From JAFGSI01 sp041287425 (GTDB taxonomy: Bacteria > Chloroflexota > Anaerolineae > Anaerolineales > Villigracilaceae): a stretch of DNA of 64,000 bases. The stretch's first letter is position 1, and the number at the start of each line of letters is the position of its first letter. The notes beneath the pieces are model-generated. The model was not told the DNA's origin, did not search any database, and was given only the letters and a program-made list of their open reading frames with translations. Shown here piece after piece: positions 31,988 to 42,400 of this stretch. Where the stretch lies: positions 1 through 64,000 of the forward strand of contig JBEULG010000028.1 in the NCBI GenBank assembly GCA_041287425.1, given 5' to 3'. Position numbers and translations under genes: made by a program.

Positions 31988-34900
31988 TCAAAGTTCTCTC
32001 AGAAAACGACGCTGAATCGCGTAGAGATGCCGGTACAGACCGCCCCGCCGCAGCAAATCGGCGTGACTGCCCCGCTCGACCACCCGGCCGTGATTCAGCA
32101 CCAGAATCTCGTCCATCGCTTCCAATCCCACCAGGCGATGAGTAATTAGCAGCAGTGACCGGCCGCGCCCCTGGGCCAGCAGCATGGCGAGGATGTCTGC
32201 CTCCGTCAGCGGGTCCAGGTTGGCAGTCGGCTCATCGAGCAGGAAGAGCGGGCTGTTCCTGAGCAGCGCCCTGGCAAGGGCCAAACGCTGGCGTTCCCCG
32301 GCGCTCAAACGCATGCCGCGCTCGCCGATGAGAGTCTGATAACCGTCGGGCAGCGAAGCGACGAAATCCCGCAGGCGGGCCTGAGCGGTGACGGCCTCCA
32401 GTTCCTGCATACTGGCCGCCGGCCGGGCCAGCAACAGATTCTCGGCCAGGCTGGCGTGGAACAAATACGTGCGCTGCGCAACGACCGCCATGGCTCGCCG
32501 CGCCTGGGCGGGTGTCATATCGAGCAGGTCGCACCCATCGAGGAAAATGCTGCCGCGCGGCGGGTCCCAGAAGCGCTGCAAGAGGGCCGCCAGGGTGGAT
32601 TTGCCCGCCCCGCTCGGCCCAACCACTGCCAGCCGCTTACCGGGCGGCAGTTCAAAGGAAATGTCCTGCAAGACGGGCTGCTCGCTGCCAGGATAGGCAA
32701 AAGTGAGATGCGAAACCCGCCAGGCGGGCGCGGCCGTCAGAGCAGCCGGCTTGCAGTCCGGCGCGGCCGGAGGGGCCGCTTCGGTGTCCACGATCTCGAA
32801 CAAGCGCCGGCTCGATTCCAAACTGGCGGCCAACGTCTGGGCGGCCAGCGGCAAAGGGGTGAGGGCCTCGAAACTGGCCAACGCCACCAGCGCCAGCACC
32901 GGCAGCATGACGCCCGGCAAAAGCCCAGCCGTCACCAGGGGAATGGAAAGGGCAAGAGTCAGCCAGAGCGCCAGGCCGGGTAACACCACGTTGGCCGCTC
33001 CGGCCAGGCCGGTCAGATTCGCCAGGCGGCGCTGCGCCTGCCCGACAGCCTCCCCTTCTGCCGCCAGGCGGGCGGCAAAGTCGCGGCCGCGGCCGAAGGC
33101 CAGCAAATCCGCCAGGCCCTGCACGCCGTCCAGTAGAAGGACGCGCAACGCCGCCCGCCGCTCTGTCAGCCTCGCGGCGGCCGGACGGCTGAGGAGCTGC
33201 AGCGCCAGCGGCAAACCGAACCCCAGCAGCAAAGCCAGGCCGGCATACACCCATCCCAGCAGGCGGTCATACTGCCCCAGAAAAAACGCCGTCGCAACGG
33301 CGACGAGCAGGGCCGAGAGTGGCGGCCCAACCGAGCGGACGTAGAAATTCTCCAGCACATCCACGTCGGCGACGATGCGGTTGAGCAAATCGCCGCTGCG
33401 GTACTGCATCAGGCGGGCCGGGGCCAGCGGCTCGAGGTGGGCATAGAACCAGGTGCGCAGGCGAGCCAGCAGGCGGAAGGTCACATCGTGCGAGACCAGC
33501 CGTTCCAGGTAGCGCAGGACGCCGCGCGCCAGCCCGAAGAAACGCACCCCCACGATGGCCACCTGCAAATCGGCGATGGAAGGATGCAGGGCGGCCGAGG
33601 CGATCAGCCAGGTGGAAGCGCCCATCAGACCGACATTCGCCCCCACCGTCAGCGCTCCCAGCAGCACCGAAAGCGCCACCCATTGCCATGAACCGTTCAG
33701 AAAATGCAAAAGACGCAGGACGAGCGGCCGGCGGGGAGGGACGAAATCCCAAGCGGCCGAGCCGGAGGGGACATCTGGCCCGGCCTCGGCCAGACGAGGC
33801 GGCGAAACCGACGCCTGTCCGGGCTGCGCCTGCGGCACCGCCTCGCCCCGCCCGATCAGGCGGGCATACACCCCGCCAGCCTTCGCCAGTTCGGCATGAC
33901 TGCCGCTTTCCACCAGACGCCCTTCGGCGAGGACGAAGATGCGGTCGGCCCCCGCGACCGTGTTCAGGCGATGGGCAATCGTCAGAACGGTGCGGCCGCG
34001 AACGAGGCGGCGGACGGAATCCTCCAAGAGGGCCTCCGACTCGGGGTCCAGGCTGGAGGTCGGTTCGTCCATGATGAGAAAAGGAGCATCCTTCAAGAAG
34101 GCGCGTGCCAGCGCCAAACGCTGTGCCTGTCCGCCGCTCAGCCGGGCGCCCTCCTCGCCGATGACCGTCTCAAGCCCTTGCGGCAGGCTGCGGACGAATT
34201 CGTCCAGGTGAGCGGCGCGCAGGGCGGCGTTCATCTCCTCCCGACTCGCCTCCGGCCTGGCGAGGCGCAAATTGTTGGCCAGCGTATCGTGGAACAAATA
34301 CGGCGTCTGCGGCACCCAGGCCACTTGGGCGCGCCAGACCTGCGGCGGGATGGCCGTCAGCGGCAGCGAGCGGCCGCCGGTCTGCAGAATCATCTGCCCC
34401 TCGCCCGGCTCGAGGAAACGCAGCAGCAACGCCGCCAGCGTGGATTTGCCCGCCCCGCTTGGTCCGACGAGCGCCAGGTGCTGACCGGCGTGAATTTGCA
34501 GGTTGATGTTATGCAAGGCAGGAGCCGCCCCTCCAGGGTAGGTCAGAGAAACCGACTCCAGCCGGAGCGACCACTCAGTTGGCAAGGTCGCAGGCCAGCC
34601 GAAGGGGATGGCAGGCGTCTGACTTTCCCCGCTGGTGGCCGGGGTGTCGAGAATTTCGAAAATGCGCCGGGCAGCGGTCGTCCCGGCCATGCCGGCATGG
34701 AAACGCAAGCCCAGCATGCGCAGCGGCAAATAGAATTCGGGCGCCAGCAAGAGGACGAAAAACGCCTGCCGAAACTCCAGCCAGCCGTAGAGCAGGCGCA
34801 GGCCGACTTCGACCGCCACGACGGCGGTGCTCAAGGTGGCCAGCAGTTCAAGGGCCAGCGCCGAAAGGAAGGTGACCCGCAAAACCGAGAGCGTCACCTG

Positions 34901-35584
34901 CCGGTAACGGTCGGAGGCGCTGGCCAATTCGTGGATGCGGTCGCGCTCGCGGCCGAATTGTTTGAGCGTCACCAGCCCCTGCAAACTATCAAGGAAGGAG
35001 GCTGAGAGGCGGCCCAGCAGCGTATATTGACGGCGCGTCAGCGCCTCGCCCGTCCGGCCAATCAAGATCATAAAGAGCGGGATGAGCGGCGCCGTCAGGA
35101 GCAGCACCAGGCCCGAAATCCAATCCAGGGGGAAGACGAAGAACAGAATCGAGAGCGGGACGAGGGCGGTCACCGCCAGTTGGGGCAGGTATTGGCCGAA
35201 GTAAGCGTCCAGCGCTTCGACCCCCTCGACCGCCGCGGCGGTCAATTCGCCGCTCCGCTCGCCGCGCGTGTAGGCCGGCCCCAAGGCGAGCAATTTATCG
35301 AACAATCTGGCGCGCAGTTCATGTTTGACTCGCACCGCCAGCGCACCGGCGGCCGATTCGCCGGCCCAGGCCAGCAGCGCCCTCAGACCGATGACCGCCA
35401 GCAGGAAGCCGAGCAAACCAGCCGCCGCCTGGACGTCCGCCCCGCCGAGGAAAACAGCGTCCACAAGCAGACTGAGGCCATGCGCCTGGGCAATCGCCAG
35501 CCAGCCGGTCAGGAGACCGGTCAGGATGGTCAGACTGAGCGCCAAGCGGGCAGTCCGGGCCAGAGCGAGCAGACGGCGATGCAT
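31988..35584 (-). CDS. cydDC: Fused CydD-CydC ABC exporter for cytochrome bd assembly
   Basis: 1198 residues: two complete ABC half-transporters in one chain. Half 1: transmembrane domain to about residue 310, Walker A VGPSGAGKST near 375, signature LSGGQAQRLALARA, Walker B FLIMDEPTSSLD. A Pro-rich linker near 580-620. Half 2: FLNGSWQWVALSVLLGALTV onward, Walker A VVGPSGAGKST near 1010, LSAGERQRLALARA, FLLDEPTANLD. CydDC exports or reduces thiols (glutathione/cysteine) and is required to assemble cytochrome bd. Fused CydDC is known in Actinobacteria. It follows cydA-cydB on the same strand, with a hairpin in between. Confidence 0.94.
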   Translation of the reverse strand: MHRRLLALARTARLALSLTILTGLLTGWLAIAQAHGLSLLVDAVFLGGADVQAAAGLLGFLLAVIGLRALLAWAGESAAGALAVRVKHELRARLFDKLLALGPAYTRGERSGELTAAAVEGVEALDAYFGQYLPQLAVTALVPLSILFFVFPLDWISGLVLLLTAPLIPLFMILIGRTGEALTRRQYTLLGRLSASFLDSLQGLVTLKQFGRERDRIHELASASDRYRQVTLSVLRVTFLSALALELLATLSTAVVAVEVGLRLLYGWLEFRQAFFVLLLAPEFYLPLRMLGLRFHAGMAGTTAARRIFEILDTPATSGESQTPAIPFGWPATLPTEWSLRLESVSLTYPGGAAPALHNINLQIHAGQHLALVGPSGAGKSTLAALLLRFLEPGEGQMILQTGGRSLPLTAIPPQVWRAQVAWVPQTPYLFHDTLANNLRLARPEASREEMNAALRAAHLDEFVRSLPQGLETVIGEEGARLSGGQAQRLALARAFLKDAPFLIMDEPTSSLDPESEALLEDSVRRLVRGRTVLTIAHRLNTVAGADRIFVLAEGRLVESGSHAELAKAGGVYARLIGRGEAVPQAQPGQASVSPPRLAEAGPDVPSGSAAWDFVPPRRPLVLRLLHFLNGSWQWVALSVLLGALTVGANVGLMGASTWLIASAALHPSIADLQVAIVGVRFFGLARGVLRYLERLVSHDVTFRLLARLRTWFYAHLEPLAPARLMQYRSGDLLNRIVADVDVLENFYVRSVGPPLSALLVAVATAFFLGQYDRLLGWVYAGLALLLGFGLPLALQLLSRPAAARLTERRAALRVLLLDGVQGLADLLAFGRGRDFAARLAAEGEAVGQAQRRLANLTGLAGAANVVLPGLALWLTLALSIPLVTAGLLPGVMLPVLALVALASFEALTPLPLAAQTLAASLESSRRLFEIVDTEAAPPAAPDCKPAALTAAPAWRVSHLTFAYPGSEQPVLQDISFELPPGKRLAVVGPSGAGKSTLAALLQRFWDPPRGSIFLDGCDLLDMTPAQARRAMAVVAQRTYLFHASLAENLLLARPAASMQELEAVTAQARLRDFVASLPDGYQTLIGERGMRLSAGERQRLALARALLRNSPLFLLDEPTANLDPLTEADILAMLLAQGRGRSLLLITHRLVGLEAMDEILVLNHGRVVERGSHADLLRRGGLYRHLYAIQRRFLREL

Positions 35585-35623
35585 AGGAGTCTATAGACGT
35601 TGGTTGTCACTCGACGTCGAGGG

Positions 35624-35662
35624 AAAAGTCGAAGGTTGGCAAAAGTATAGCCAACCTCCGAC
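35624..35662 (-). terminator. Hairpin between cydB and cydDC
   Basis: On the minus strand GTCGGAGGTTGGC, loop TATACTTTT, GCCAACCTTCGAC, then TTTTCCC. Probably a partial terminator lowering cydDC relative to cydAB. Confidence 0.75.
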
Positions 35663-35686
35663 TCGCCCCTGGTTGCTTGTGTTTGC

Positions 35687-36706
35687 TCAATAGGTCATCT
35701 TCTTGACATCGGTCGAGACGCGCTGGCGGAAGACCCAATAGGTGTAAGCCTGATAGGCCAGCACCAGCGGGACGAAGATGGCCGCCACGATGGTCATCAC
35801 CTTGAGCGTGTACGGCGAGGAAGAGGCGTTCCAGATGTCGAGGCTGAAGGCCGGGTTGGTCGAGGAAATCATCACGCGCGGGAAGGTGATGACAAAGAAG
35901 GTGACCAGGGCCAGCACAATGTGAAGCGCCGTCATGAGGAAAGCGCGCCCGCCCTGCCCGCGCCGGATGAACCAGCCGGCCAGGAACAGAGCGATCAGGG
36001 CCAGCAGGGGGAAGACGGCAAAGAGCGCCCCGCGGTAGGACAGCAGGTCGGTGTAGAAGAAGGTCGTCACGGCCAGCAGGACGACGATGACCACCGCCGG
36101 CAGCCAGAGTTTCTGCGCCCAGGCTTCGGCGCGGGCCTGGATCTCGCCCTCGGCTTTCAGGGCCAGGAAGATGGCCCCGTGCAGCAGAAAGACCGAGACC
36201 GAGGTCAGGCCGCCGAGCAGGCCGTAGGGGTTGAGCAGCGTGAACAGATTGCCGGTGAACATCATGTTCCCGTCAATCGGCAGGCCCTTCGCCAGGTTGG
36301 CAAACGCCACCCCCAGCAGCAGCGCCGGGACGAGCGAGCCGCCAAAGATGGCCCAGTCCCAGAAATTGCGCCATTTGGGGCTGGTGTGCTTGGAACGGAA
36401 CTCGAAAGCCACGCCGCGCACGATGAGGCCGAGCAGGAGCAGGAAGAACGCCAGATAGAAGCCGCTGAACAGAGTGGCATACCAGTGCGGGAAGGCCGCA
36501 AAGGTCGCCCCGCCGGCGGTCAGCAGCCAGACCTCGTTGCCATCCCAGTGCGGGCCGATGGTGTTGATGACGGCGCGGCGTTCCTCGTCCTTCTTCCCGA
36601 TGAAGGGCAGCAACATGCCCACGCCGAAGTCGAAGCCTTCCAGGAAGAAGAAACCGATCCACAAAACAGCAATCAGGATAAACCAGAGGGTATTCAGGTC
36701 GAACAT
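35687..36706 (-). CDS. cydB: Cytochrome bd oxidase subunit II
   Basis: 339 residues with about eight transmembrane helices. Family features: LWFILIAVLWIGFFFLEGFDFGVGML at the N-terminus in pieces, TIGPHWDGNEVWLLTAGGATFAAFP (the signature WDGNEVW), and FPRVMISSTNPAFSLDIWNAS near the C-terminus. Together with CydA it makes the quinol oxidase. Starts nine bp after cydA, with AGGAGG upstream of the ATG. Confidence 0.97.
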   Translation of the reverse strand: MFDLNTLWFILIAVLWIGFFFLEGFDFGVGMLLPFIGKKDEERRAVINTIGPHWDGNEVWLLTAGGATFAAFPHWYATLFSGFYLAFFLLLLGLIVRGVAFEFRSKHTSPKWRNFWDWAIFGGSLVPALLLGVAFANLAKGLPIDGNMMFTGNLFTLLNPYGLLGGLTSVSVFLLHGAIFLALKAEGEIQARAEAWAQKLWLPAVVIVVLLAVTTFFYTDLLSYRGALFAVFPLLALIALFLAGWFIRRGQGGRAFLMTALHIVLALVTFFVITFPRVMISSTNPAFSLDIWNASSSPYTLKVMTIVAAIFVPLVLAYQAYTYWVFRQRVSTDVKKMTY

Positions 36707-36715
36707 GGCAGCCTC

Positions 36716-38107
<1,392 letters not shown>

Positions 38108-38121
38108 ATTGACCTCCGAGA

Positions 38122-38571
38122 TTAAGTTTCGACCGGCAGAACGTTTAACCGCCCCTGCACAAAAGCGGCCTCGGCTGCCAGGTCGGCAAACGTCGTGTGT
38201 TCCAGTTCGTCCAAAATGGCCTGTTGTAAGCGTCCCCAGCGACCCCGCACGGGACAATGGCCTTCAAACGGGCAGGAGGCATCCCCCAGCATGCACTCCG
38301 AAAGCAAAACCGGCCCTTCGATGATTTCAATCACCTCGCGCAGCGTCACTGCGCTGGCCGGCCGGGAAAGTTGCAAGCCGCCATCCCGGCCAGGGAAAGT
38401 TTGCACCAGGCCGCCGCGCGCCAACTGGGCTACAATCCGGCCCAGAAAGGCGCGCGGGATGAGCATTTCCTCTCCCAACGTGGAGGCGGCCACCCGCGTC
38501 CCTTCAGGTCGGCGAGCCAGGGCTAACAAAACGCGGATGGCATAATCGGTTTGGCGGTTGATACGGAACAT
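38122..38571 (-). CDS. Rrf2-family iron-sulphur regulator
   Basis: 149 residues. Winged helix MFRINRQTDYAIRVLLALAR with recognition helix FLGRIVAQLARGGLV and wing GRDGGLQLSRP. Three cysteines, ECMLGDASCPFEGHCPVRGRW in pieces (C-x6-C-x5-C), match the cluster-binding site of Rrf2 proteins such as IscR and NsrR, with one extra residue in the first gap. Senses Fe-S status, oxygen or NO. It ends 14 bp before cydA, so it likely controls the cyd operon and itself via the palindrome at 38590-38603. Confidence 0.93.
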   Translation of the reverse strand: MFRINRQTDYAIRVLLALARRPEGTRVAASTLGEEMLIPRAFLGRIVAQLARGGLVQTFPGRDGGLQLSRPASAVTLREVIEIIEGPVLLSECMLGDASCPFEGHCPVRGRWGRLQQAILDELEHTTFADLAAEAAFVQGRLNVLPVET

Positions 38572-38589
38572 GCCATTCTTTACTCATTC

Positions 38590-38634
38590 AGTAAACGTTT
38601 ACTAATATTGTAATGTTTTGACCATCCCCTTCAA
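38590..38634 (-). promoter_or_regulatory. Promoter and palindromic operator of the rrf2-cyd operon
   Basis: On the minus strand TTGAAG (38629-38634), 16 bp, TACAAT (38607-38612), then the perfect 14-bp palindrome AGTAAACGTTTACT (38590-38603) over the expected start of transcription. Confidence 0.7.
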
Positions 38635-38667
38635 GCGACTTTTGTCACAGTCTGCAGGTGACAAAAA

Positions 38668-40371
38668 TCACATCAAGGTCATCGCGCAGCCGTCGGCGCG
38701 GGGGTCGGAGCCGCCGGTCAGGACGCCGGTGGCGGGGTCGCGCCGGATGACCTGCCCGCGGCCGAAGAGCGCCCGCTCCCAGCCGGTCACGCGCCGGACC
38801 GGTTGGCCGCGCGCCGCCAAATCGGCCATTGTCTCCCCCGGAATCCCATCCTCCAGCGCCACCGTCCCGCCGGCCGTGCCGTCTTCGATGCAAAAGCGCG
38901 GCAGGTCGAGCGCCGTCTGCGGGTCGAGGCCCTGGGCGAGGGCCAGGAAGACCTGCACATGTCCCTGGGGCTGCATGAATCCGCCCATGACGCCCATCAG
39001 CCCGAACAGCACGCCATCGCTCTCACGGGTAATCATGGCCGGGATAATCGTGTGATAGGGACGTTTCCCCGGCGCCAGTGCGTTGGGATGGGACGGGTCG
39101 AGGCTGAAGTTGTGGCCGCGGTTTTGCAGCGTGAAGCCCCAGCCTTTGGGGACGATGCCCGTGCCGAAGCCCATGTAGTTGCTGTTGATGAACGAGCAGG
39201 CGTTGCCCCATTTATCTACCACGCAGAAATAGACCGTGTCCGAACCGGCAACCGGGACGCCGCGTTGCCGGTCGATGCTGGCGCGGCGCGGGTCAATCAG
39301 CCGGCGGCGCTCGGCGGCGTATTCTTTCGAGAGCAGGGCGGAATAGGCGGAATCCGAAATCTCCTCCGAAGTCTGGAGACTTCGCTCTCCGGGGTAGCGC
39401 GGGTCGGCCACGTACCAGCGGGCATCGGCGAAAGCCAGGCGCAGGGCCTCGATTTCGAGATGCAGCCGGTCGGGATGGAGCGGGTCGGCGGGCAGGTCGA
39501 AGCCTGCGAGCAAATTCAAGGCGATGAGCGCCGCGATGCCCTGTCCGTTGGGCGGACATTCCCACAGCCGCAGGCCGCCGTAGGTGACCGAGATGGGTTC
39601 ATCCCAGGTGGAGGTGTGGGCGGCCAGGTCATCGAGGCTCATGCAGCCGCCCGCCTCCCGCAGGGTGGAGACGATCGCCTCGGCAATTTCGCCCTCGTAG
39701 AAAGCCTTTTTGCCGCCCTCGGCGACGACGCGCAGGGTGCGCGCCAGGCCGGGGTTGCGGAAAATCTCGCCGGGGTTGGGGCCGCGCCCGTCGAGGGTCA
39801 TTTCTGCCCCGTTCAGCGCCGACTTCAACTGCCGCTCGGCGGCGCGCTGCCAAAAATAGGACGTGACCGGCGCCACCGGGAAGCCCTCCTCCGCCAGGCG
39901 GATGGCCGGGGCGAGGACGGCAGGCAGACTCAGGCTCCCGTGCCGTTCGAGCAGGTCGCACCATCCGGCGCACGCCCCGGGGACGGTGACGGTGTAGGGG
40001 TGGTAGGGAGTCAGTTCGCGGACGGCTGACGGCTGACCGCGGACGGCGGATGGTTCAGCGTTGGACAAAAATCCTTCGGCCCGCAACCGTTCCAGGGTCA
40101 GGGCAGCCGGGGCGCGGCCGGACCCGTTGAGGGCAGTGACGCGTCCGCTCGCGGCCTCATAGTAGAGGGCGAACATGTCGCCGCCGATGCCGGTCGAGGT
40201 CGGTTCGGTGACGTTGAGCGCCGCGGCGACGGCCACCGCTGCGTCGGCGGCGTTGCCGCCCCGGGCGAGAATCTCCAGCCCGGCGGCAGTCGCCAGCGGC
40301 TGGGAGGAAGCAACCATGCCGCCGCGTCCCATCACGGGCGAACGGCGGGAGGGGTAGAGTTGTTCGGGCAT
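38668..40371 (-). CDS. ggt: Gamma-glutamyltransferase family protein
   Basis: 567 residues. Large-subunit start GRGGMVASSQPLATAAGLEI and NVTEPTSTGIGGDMFALYY; the autoprocessing site is GSDTVYFCVVDKWGNACSFI, where Thr becomes the new N-terminal nucleophile; the oxyanion region follows (MGGFMQPQGHVQV). No signal peptide, so cytoplasmic, like YwrD-type members; it may act on glutathione or another amide. Residues about 100-117 (SNAEPSAVRGQPSAVRE) are encoded by a low-complexity CGTCAGCC-type iteration (40012-40060) and look like an in-frame repeat insertion. Confidence 0.9.
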   Translation of the reverse strand: MPEQLYPSRRSPVMGRGGMVASSQPLATAAGLEILARGGNAADAAVAVAAALNVTEPTSTGIGGDMFALYYEAASGRVTALNGSGRAPAALTLERLRAEGFLSNAEPSAVRGQPSAVRELTPYHPYTVTVPGACAGWCDLLERHGSLSLPAVLAPAIRLAEEGFPVAPVTSYFWQRAAERQLKSALNGAEMTLDGRGPNPGEIFRNPGLARTLRVVAEGGKKAFYEGEIAEAIVSTLREAGGCMSLDDLAAHTSTWDEPISVTYGGLRLWECPPNGQGIAALIALNLLAGFDLPADPLHPDRLHLEIEALRLAFADARWYVADPRYPGERSLQTSEEISDSAYSALLSKEYAAERRRLIDPRRASIDRQRGVPVAGSDTVYFCVVDKWGNACSFINSNYMGFGTGIVPKGWGFTLQNRGHNFSLDPSHPNALAPGKRPYHTIIPAMITRESDGVLFGLMGVMGGFMQPQGHVQVFLALAQGLDPQTALDLPRFCIEDGTAGGTVALEDGIPGETMADLAARGQPVRRVTGWERALFGRGQVIRRDPATGVLTGGSDPRADGCAMTLM

Positions 40372-40386
40372 CTGGACTCCGCAAGG

Positions 40387-40432
40387 CGTGATTCGTGAGG
40401 CGTGATTCGTGAGGCGTGAGGCGTATTATGCG
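40387..40432. repeat. Short tandem repeat between ggt and the CorC-like gene
   Basis: Three partial copies of a GTGATTCGTGAGGC unit, reaching into the last codons of the CorC-like gene. Confidence 0.7.
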
Positions 40433-41733
40433 GCGTTCTTGCCTTCCACGGCGGGTTTGAGCGGCAGAGTCGTCACCAGCACCTTGTCAACGCGGTTGCC
40501 GTCCATGTCCATCACCTCGAAGCGCAGGCCGCCCCATTCGAAATGGTCGGCAGCCTTCGGGATGCGCCCCAGGTGGGTCATGATGAAGCCGCCCAGCGTC
40601 TCGTACTCCTCCTCGGCCGGCAGGTGACGCAGGTTGAAGATTTCCTTGAATTCATCGTTGGGCAGCATCCCGTCCAGCAGCCAGGAGCCGTCCTGCCGCT
40701 GGGTGGCCTGCGGCTCGCCGCCGAACTCGCCGACGATTTCCTCCAGGATGTCGGCCAGGGTGAGCAGGCCCTGCACCACGCCGAATTCGTCCACCACCAG
40801 CATCAGGTCGCGCTGGGTCTCGCGGAACATTTCGAGGGCGCGCGAGCCGAAGGCGGTTTCGGGGATGAAAATCGGCGGGCGCGCCAGTTTGAGCAGGTCT
40901 TTGCCGCTGCGGATATTTTCCAGTAAGACGTCCTTGGCCTTGACCACGCCAAGGGGACGGTCGAGGCTGTCCTCGCCGACCGGGAAGCGCGAGTAGGGGC
41001 TTTCGGCCATCTTGCGGCGGATTTCCTCGACGGCGTCGTTCACGTCCAGCCAGACGATTTCGTTGCGCGGCGTCATCAGGGCGTTGACGCGCCGGTCGGA
41101 GAGCGAGAAGACGCCCTCCACCATCTCCTGCTCGCTCTCCTGGAAGACTCCCGCCTGCGTGCCCTGGTCGAGTTGGACGAGCAGTTCTTCCTCGGTCACC
41201 GGTGCTTCGGCTACCTGCCGGATGCCGAACAGACGCAAAGTCAAATCGGTGGATTTGCCCAGCAACCAGACAAAGGGGGTGAAAAGTTTGGAAAAGAACG
41301 CCATCGGCGCGGCGATGAACGCCGCCAGCCGTTCCGGGTTTTGCAGCGCCAGCCGCTTGGGAACCAGTTCGCCGAGGACGATGGAGAAGTAGGAGGTGAC
41401 GAGGACGCCCACAGCCACGCCGATAACCCGGCTGAAGGAGGCCAGGGCGGGCGAGACCTCCAGCCAGCGGATGAACAAATCCGCCGCCAGCGCGCCGCTG
41501 ATGGCGCCAATCAACACGTCAATGACGGTGATGCCAATCTGGATGGTGGAGAGAAATTGGTTGGGCGCTTCGAGCAGCCGCAGGGCGGTCTGCGCGCCGC
41601 GCTTGCCTTCATTGGCCTGCTGCTGCAAGCGCACCTTGCGCGCCGAGAGCATGGCGGCTTCAGACATGGCCAGGATTCCGTTGAAGACAATCAGGAGGAA
41701 AATGGTAAGGATTTCGTTCCAGACAGAGTTCAT
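40426..41733 (-). CDS. CNNM/CBS/CorC-domain membrane protein
   Basis: 435 residues from the ATG at 41733 (GGAAAG upstream). N-terminal CNNM membrane domain of three to four helices (IFLLIVFNGILAMSEAAMLSARKVRLQ, VIDVLIGAISGALA), CBS pair (MTPRNEIVWLDVNDAVEEI and RPLGVVKAKDVL, then VDEFGVVQGLLTLADILEEIVGE) and a C-terminal CorC/HlyC transporter-associated domain (DGSWLLDGMLPNDEF). Such proteins move or sense Mg2+ and other divalent cations. Older name: hemolysin-like. Confidence 0.94.
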   Translation of the reverse strand: MNSVWNEILTIFLLIVFNGILAMSEAAMLSARKVRLQQQANEGKRGAQTALRLLEAPNQFLSTIQIGITVIDVLIGAISGALAADLFIRWLEVSPALASFSRVIGVAVGVLVTSYFSIVLGELVPKRLALQNPERLAAFIAAPMAFFSKLFTPFVWLLGKSTDLTLRLFGIRQVAEAPVTEEELLVQLDQGTQAGVFQESEQEMVEGVFSLSDRRVNALMTPRNEIVWLDVNDAVEEIRRKMAESPYSRFPVGEDSLDRPLGVVKAKDVLLENIRSGKDLLKLARPPIFIPETAFGSRALEMFRETQRDLMLVVDEFGVVQGLLTLADILEEIVGEFGGEPQATQRQDGSWLLDGMLPNDEFKEIFNLRHLPAEEEYETLGGFIMTHLGRIPKAADHFEWGGLRFEVMDMDGNRVDKVLVTTLPLKPAVEGKNAA

Positions 41734-41767
41734 AAACAACTTTCCGGCAAGGGAATGATTGCCGGTT

Positions 41768-42400
41768 TTATTTTACCTGAGAAAGGAGAATTTCAAAGAC
41801 TTCTACAGCCGGCGCGCCGCGTTGACGCAATGCCAGCAGAGTCCCGGCATGCGCCAATTCCAGCCCCAGATGGACACCGTCTGGAATGGCTTCTGCGTAG
41901 CGCTTCCAAAACAACCCCTCGGGCAATTGACCGTGATGCATGCATGCATCCTGCTCGGCAAACAAAGCGGTGACGATTCTCTCCAGGAGCGGGTCTGGAC
42001 CCGAAACCTTGATTGGCTTGCGGCTCATATACCAGTTCGCGCCGAGCAAATCCACGCTACCCGCGTAGGGGTCACGCGCCGCGTAGGCCAGCCTCCGCAC
42101 GCCGGACATGTAGAACGTTCCCATGCACATCGGGCAGGGTTCAGTGGTAGTGTAGAGCGTGCAGGTGTGCGGGTCCACCGCGTCCATGTCGAGAGCGCGC
42201 AGGGCTTCCACTTCAGCGTGGGCCAGCGCCGCGCCGTTCCCCGATTTGACCTTCTCGAAAATGCGGTTGCGGCCGCGTGTCAGAATTTCCCCCTTCGGGC
42301 CGGTCACCACCGCGCCAATGGGAATACAGTCATTGCAATAGGCCTCCCAGGCCAGTTCCAGACAGGCCTGCCAGGGAGACAGAAGTTCAGACCACTTCAA
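41768..42400 (-). CDS. Cytidine/deoxycytidylate deaminase-family nucleoside deaminase
   Basis: 210 residues from a TTG at 42400, with AAGGA six bases upstream inside selD; its first 14 bp overlap the selD 3' end. Zinc motifs: HAEVEAL (His and catalytic Glu) and EPCPMCMGT (two Cys). The substrate could be guanine, cytosine, tRNA adenosine or a related base; the family does not decide. About 60 residues after the usual end of the deaminase fold (from LLERIVTALF) form an unusual extension. Confidence 0.88.
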   Translation of the reverse strand: MKWSELLSPWQACLELAWEAYCNDCIPIGAVVTGPKGEILTRGRNRIFEKVKSGNGAALAHAEVEALRALDMDAVDPHTCTLYTTTEPCPMCMGTFYMSGVRRLAYAARDPYAGSVDLLGANWYMSRKPIKVSGPDPLLERIVTALFAEQDACMHHGQLPEGLFWKRYAEAIPDGVHLGLELAHAGTLLALRQRGAPAVEVFEILLSQVK

